NCBI GenBank assembly: GCA_016845285.1 | Contig: JAERSX010000235.1 | Span: forward strand, 1 to 8,269 | DNA length: 8,269 nt | Source of the DNA: Deltaproteobacteria bacterium | GTDB taxonomy: Bacteria > Myxococcota_A > UBA796 > UBA2385 | Direction of reading: 5' to 3' | Shown here: in pieces, positions 5,532-8,269 of the stretch | Layout of the letters: each line of letters begins with the position of its first letter | Numbering within the stretch: position 1 is the first letter of the stretch | The notes under the pieces: generated by a model | The model's input: only the letters and a program-made list of their open reading frames with translations | Database searches by the model: none | Told to the model about the DNA's origin: nothing | Program-made: the position numbers and the translations under genes

Positions 5532-5538
5532 CCTGTGG

Positions 5539-6117
5539 ATGGCTGAAGCTGCCCCCCCGGCCAAGAAGAAGAAGAGTCCCATCATCTTGATCGGCGCCGT
5601 GCTGTTCTTGCTCCTCGGAGTGGGCTCAGCAGCAGGTGCGGCGTTCTACCTTGGCCTCATCGGCGGGTCCTCCGACTCATCCGAAGAGGGTGAGGAGGGC
5701 GAAGAAGGTGAAGAAGGCGAAGAAGGAGATGGTGGTGGCCATGGCGGCGACGGGGAGGGTGCAGGCGAAGGGGAAGGCGTCGCTGACGACCTGTCTCGTC
5801 GCCTCGGGCTCGCCGACGAGCCCGTCGTCACCAACATGGGCGCCTTCACCGTCAACCTCCGCGGGAGCGGCGGCGGTCGGGTGCTCCGCCTTGAACTCCA
5901 GCTCGAAGGCCCAGCCTCTGAGGCGGATATCGTCAAAGCTCGCGAGGCACGCATCCGTGACGCTGTGATCACCGCCGCCAGCGACTACACTTGGGCCGAG
6001 CTCGAGGGTACAGATGGCAAGACACGGTTGCGGGATGAGCTACTGGCTCGGGTCAACGGAGCGTCGGCTCCTGCAGTCGTCGAACACCTCTACTTCACCC
6101 AGTTCGTAATCCAGTGA
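5539..6117 (+). CDS. fliL: FliL, flagellar basal body-associated protein
   Basis: FliL is an inner-membrane protein that surrounds or supports the stator units and improves motor torque. The 192-residue protein has a lysine-rich cytoplasmic start (AKKKKS), one transmembrane helix (about residues 14-37, IILIGAVLFLLLGVG onward), an unusually acidic and glycine-rich periplasmic linker (about 42-85) with five tandem EEG units, and the conserved FliL domain (about 90-192) ending in VEHLYFTQFVIQ, the typical FliL C-terminus. ATG 5539 is chosen over upstream in-frame starts because of the GAGGAG 7 nt before it and because the Lys-rich, membrane-segment start fits the family. Its stop overlaps fliM (GTGA), so the two are coupled. 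A gap of 194 nt separates it from flgE; motA, motB and flbD, which are often found in this position, are absent here. Confidence 0.94.
   Translation: MAEAAPPAKKKKSPIILIGAVLFLLLGVGSAAGAAFYLGLIGGSSDSSEEGEEGEEGEEGEEGDGGGHGGDGEGAGEGEGVADDLSRRLGLADEPVVTNMGAFTVNLRGSGGGRVLRLELQLEGPASEADIVKAREARIRDAVITAASDYTWAELEGTDGKTRLRDELLARVNGASAPAVVEHLYFTQFVIQ
5683..5727 (+). repeat. Five tandem 9-nt units coding for (Glu-Glu-Gly)5 in fliL
   Basis: The units are GAAGAGGGT, GAGGAGGGC, GAAGAAGGT, GAAGAAGGC and GAAGAAGGA, with synonymous differences. They encode five EEG repeats in the periplasmic linker after the membrane helix. A Gly/His/Asp/Glu-rich stretch continues to about 5780. Confidence 0.9.
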
Positions 6118-6995
6118 TTCGACAGGCCCCAGGAGCCCGCGCCGCTGACCTTGAACGGCACGCTCGCCTGGGCGGAGTGGTGCTCGGGGAGATCTTCGAG
6201 CAGGCGCTGCGTCGTCTTCGGCCGAAGCTCGCGACCCGCATGGGGGGCATCTTGCCCATCCATGTGCCCAACATCGGCGCCCACCAGCTCGAGGATGCCT
6301 TCCAGGCGGACCTGGGCACGGGGGCTGCCTTCTGGGTCTCCTACCCAGTGATCGGCGGGTCTGGGGCCATCATTGTCGGGCTGGAGGGGAACCTCATCGC
6401 ACTGCTGATGGGCCGCATGTTCGGCGAGGTGGAGGTTGGAGGGTCCACCTGGACCCCGCGTGCCCCCACCCGGGTGGAGCTGGCCGTCGGAATGAGGCTC
6501 GCCCGAGACCTGGTCGAGGCCGTGACCCATTGCTGGACGGGCGGACCCGCCCCACGGGTGACAGAGGGCCGGAACGGGCCTCCCTCGCGGGTCGCCGACG
6601 GCCTGGATCCCGAGTCCGTGATGCTCTCCGTCACCGTCGAGCTCGAGATCGAGACTGCGGTGGGTCGCATTGCGGTGCTGGTGCCCGACGAGCTGGTGCT
6701 CGGAGAGCTCGGGAAGGTTGATGAAGAGCCTGCCCGTGCCATGCACATCGAACGCGTCTACCCCATCGACGTGGAGTTCGTGGTGGAGCTGGCGCGGCTG
6801 CGCATGTCCATCGGAGAGCTGAAGGACCTCAAGCCAGGCGACGAGATCCCTCTCGGGCTCGTGCGCTTCGTCGAGGCGCGCGTGGAAGGGGTCCCCGCCT
6901 TCGTTGGCCAGCCCGGCGAGACGGGTGGCCAGCGTTCATTTCGTATCACGGAGCGGTCGAACTCCGCTTCTCACCTGACTGGCGTGCGTCGCTGA
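6114..6995 (+). CDS. fliM: FliM, flagellar motor switch protein lacking the N-terminal CheY-binding peptide
   Basis: FliM links FliG to FliN in the C-ring and normally receives CheY-P through a short N-terminal peptide. This 293-residue protein begins almost at once with the first helix of the middle domain (LGGVVLGEIFEQALRRLRP, residues 19-37). The middle domain runs to about 195, with TPRAPTRVELAVGMRLARDL (114-133) matching the family's long helix and SVMLSVTVELEIETAVGRI (168-186) its central strands. A C-terminal SpoA domain (about 215-282, YPIDVEFVVELARLRMSIGE) follows. The loop that usually reads FGGxGR is FGEVEVGG here (103-110). The GTG at 6114 overlaps the fliL stop; no other ATG, GTG or TTG lies in frame back to the stop at 6036-6038, so a longer N-terminus is not available. 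There is no clear Shine-Dalgarno sequence, and translation probably depends on coupling to fliL. Confidence 0.92.
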   Translation: MIRQAPGARAADLERHARLGGVVLGEIFEQALRRLRPKLATRMGGILPIHVPNIGAHQLEDAFQADLGTGAAFWVSYPVIGGSGAIIVGLEGNLIALLMGRMFGEVEVGGSTWTPRAPTRVELAVGMRLARDLVEAVTHCWTGGPAPRVTEGRNGPPSRVADGLDPESVMLSVTVELEIETAVGRIAVLVPDELVLGELGKVDEEPARAMHIERVYPIDVEFVVELARLRMSIGELKDLKPGDEIPLGLVRFVEARVEGVPAFVGQPGETGGQRSFRITERSNSASHLTGVRR

Positions 6996-7014
6996 CAGCG
7001 TAGCTGGAGTAGTC

Positions 7015-7278
7015 ATGCCCGAGCGTGTCATGGACTTTTTGAAGGACATCCCAGTCGAAGTAGTTGTAGAGCTGGGGCGCGCGCGCATGACGATCCGCCG
7101 CCTCGCGAGCCTCGAACCCGACGATGTGATCGAGCTGGACCACGGTCAGTCCGAGCCCGTCGACCTCGTGGTCGGCGGGAGGCTCATCGCCCGGGGCGAG
7201 ACGGTGGTTCGGAAGGACCGAGTGGCCCTCAGGATCGTCGAGGTCATCACCGGGGAACCGGAGGGGGAGCCGCGGTGA
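7015..7278 (+). CDS. fliN: FliN, flagellar motor switch protein (minimal SpoA form)
   Basis: FliN forms the lower part of the C-ring and docks the FliH/FliI export ATPase. The protein is only 87 residues and consists of little more than one SpoA domain (about 11-79: IPVEVVVELGRARMTIRRLA, then VDLVVGGRLIARGETVV and RVALRIVEVI). E. coli FliN is about 137 residues and has an N-terminal extension that is missing here. ATG 7015 has GGAG at 7006-7009. The frame is closed upstream at 6976-6978 with no other ATG, GTG or TTG between, so the short form is what the sequence encodes. It lies 19 nt after fliM, and its stop overlaps fliO (GTGA). No cheY or CheC-like FliY domain is present at this position. 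Confidence 0.95.
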   Translation: MPERVMDFLKDIPVEVVVELGRARMTIRRLASLEPDDVIELDHGQSEPVDLVVGGRLIARGETVVRKDRVALRIVEVITGEPEGEPR

Positions 7279-7727
7279 CCCTGGCCCTCCTCTTGGCGTC
7301 GTTGGTCGCCTTTGCCTCCGGTGGCGGCGAGGACCCGACCTACGACCGGTTGTTTGGTCAGGTGGAGCCCCAAGCAGAAGTTCCCGAGGTCAAAGAGCCG
7401 GCCAGCCCCTGGACCCCCATACGCCTCGTCGCTCCCGCGCTGCTCGGTGGGTTGGGGCTGATGGCGCTGTGGCAGGTCAAGCGGCGGCGAGAGCCCAAGA
7501 CGATCTCGGGGGATCCCCTCATGGCGATCCTGTCTCGTCTGCCCCTTGGCGACCGCGGCTCTCTGGTGCTCGTGGAAGTCGAAGAACAGGAGGGAGGCCG
7601 TCGACGGCTCCTGGTGGGCACGGGTGGCGGTTCTCCGACCTTGGTGTCAGACCTCGGGACGGACTTCGGGGCGTCGGTGCTCGAGGAGGTTCTGGCTGAG
7701 CGGACTCGGCTGAGCGGCGAGGCCTGA
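7275..7727 (+). CDS. fliO: FliO, flagellar export-gate assembly protein
   Basis: FliO is a small membrane protein that helps assemble the FliP ring of the flagellar export gate. The 150-residue product starts with a hydrophobic segment (1-15) that may be a signal peptide. An acidic stretch of about 30 residues follows, then a transmembrane helix (about 49-67, IRLVAPALLGGLGLMALWQV) and a positively charged stop (KRRREPK). The cytoplasmic domain includes SLVLVEVEEQEGGRRRLLVG, the conserved FliO-type pattern of a hydrophobic strand, turn and L-L-V-G. FliO is weakly conserved in sequence; the call rests on topology, this strand motif and position between fliN and fliP. GTG 7275 overlaps the fliN stop, with GGAG at 7266-7269. 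Confidence 0.87.
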   Translation: MTLALLLASLVAFASGGGEDPTYDRLFGQVEPQAEVPEVKEPASPWTPIRLVAPALLGGLGLMALWQVKRRREPKTISGDPLMAILSRLPLGDRGSLVLVEVEEQEGGRRRLLVGTGGGSPTLVSDLGTDFGASVLEEVLAERTRLSGEA

Positions 7728-7728
7728 G

Positions 7729-8269
7729 ATGCTGCTGTGGCTCATGCTGGAGGGTGTGGCTCAGGCGCAGAGCGTGGCTCCCGATGCGGGACAGGTTCTC
7801 GCGGATCTCGTGGGCGACGACCCCAGCGCTGGCATGAGCACGTCGGTACGGCTCCTGCTCTTCCTGACGGGGCTCACGTTTCTGCCGGCCCTCATCGTGG
7901 TGATGACCCCGTTCGTGCGGTTCGTGATCGTCCTGTCCCTGCTGCGCCAGGCCTTGGGACTGCAGTCGTCCCCGCCCAACCAGGTGATCATCGGGGTGTC
8001 ACTCATCATGACGCTGCTGGTGATGCAGCCGGTCCTTCTAGATGTCTGGACGCTGGGGGTGGGGCCCTTCATGGACGGGCAGATGGAGCTGGGTGCAGCC
8101 ATCGACGCCATGATGGAGCCGTGGCGCGAGTTCATGCTGGCCAACACTCGGCGCCAAGAGATGGCGGCCATCCTTGATATTGCGCAGATCGAACGACCGG
8201 AGACGCTCGAGGAGATCCCGACCACGGCGGTGATCAGCAGCTACGTGCTGTCGGAACTCGGCACGGCCT
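7729..8269 (+). CDS. fliP: FliP, flagellar type III export-gate protein (5' part, runs off the window)
   Basis: FliP forms the pentameric core of the export gate with FliQ and FliR. About 180 codons of an expected 240-260 are visible, with no stop before the window ends. A short hydrophobic start ending in AQAQS looks like a cleavable signal peptide, as in enteric FliP. The first membrane segment follows (about 41-61), then the family signature around residues 71-89 (LLRQALGLQSSPPNQVIIG), a second membrane segment (about 86-104), and the conserved periplasmic region with PWREFMLANTRRQEM. The last residues (ISSYVLSELGTA) match the start of the next conserved membrane region. ATG 7729 is 1 nt after the fliO stop, with GAGG at 7719-7722. 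fliQ, fliR, flhB and flhA would be expected downstream. Confidence 0.97.
   Translation, partial: MLLWLMLEGVAQAQSVAPDAGQVLADLVGDDPSAGMSTSVRLLLFLTGLTFLPALIVVMTPFVRFVIVLSLLRQALGLQSSPPNQVIIGVSLIMTLLVMQPVLLDVWTLGVGPFMDGQMELGAAIDAMMEPWREFMLANTRRQEMAAILDIAQIERPETLEEIPTTAVISSYVLSELGTA

Noticed and set aside
5452..5538. N-terminal extension of FliL
   Set aside because: It would precede the Lys-rich start and membrane helix with about 29 residues not typical of FliL and would cover the ribosome binding site at 5526-5531.

Overview
This window is a stretch of one flagellar operon. All recognisable genes lie on the + strand in the order MotE-like (3' end), fliK, flgD, a conserved flagellar-operon gene of the TIGR02530 family, flgE, fliL, fliM, fliN, fliO, fliP (5' end). 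The order resembles the large fla/che-type operons of Bacillota, spirochaetes and several deltaproteobacterial lineages. The high GC content, strong G/C bias at third codon positions and this order suggest a Gram-negative of the old Deltaproteobacteria (for example Myxococcota or a relative). That placement is inference; no rRNA or other taxonomic marker is present.

Layout. Positions 1-275 are the end of a MotE/MgtE_N-like gene. Positions 272-2772 hold the hook-length ruler FliK. Its probable N-terminus (272 to about 690) is in a different frame from the main body (691-2772), so the gene appears frameshifted in this sequence. The body of FliK contains two diverged in-frame tandem copies of a unit of about 195 residues, each ending in an Arg-rich patch. 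Positions 2815-5344 are the hook block: FlgD (hook cap), the TIGR02530 protein and FlgE (hook). Positions 5539-8269 are basal-body, switch and export genes: FliL, FliM, FliN, FliO and FliP. FliP runs off the window.

How they work together. FliO and FliP belong to the flagellar type III export gate. The gate sends out FlgD and FlgE to build the hook and FliK to measure it. FliM and FliN form the C-ring switch. FliL sits at the rotor/stator interface, and the MotE-like protein is probably stator- or export-associated. Many junctions are translationally coupled (GTGA overlaps at 272, 6114 and 7275; ATGA at 3486; 1 nt between fliO and fliP).

The main points beyond routine annotation are the frame break and internal duplication in FliK, and a FliM that starts directly at its middle domain with no CheY-binding peptide, paired with a minimal 87-residue FliN. 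All three larger intergenic gaps (before flgD, flgE and fliL) contain a sigma-28-like element with identical spacing. The flgE and fliL leaders carry notable inverted repeats, including one that can mask the fliL ribosome binding site. I saw no mobile element, CRISPR array, RNA gene or clearly new multi-gene system.
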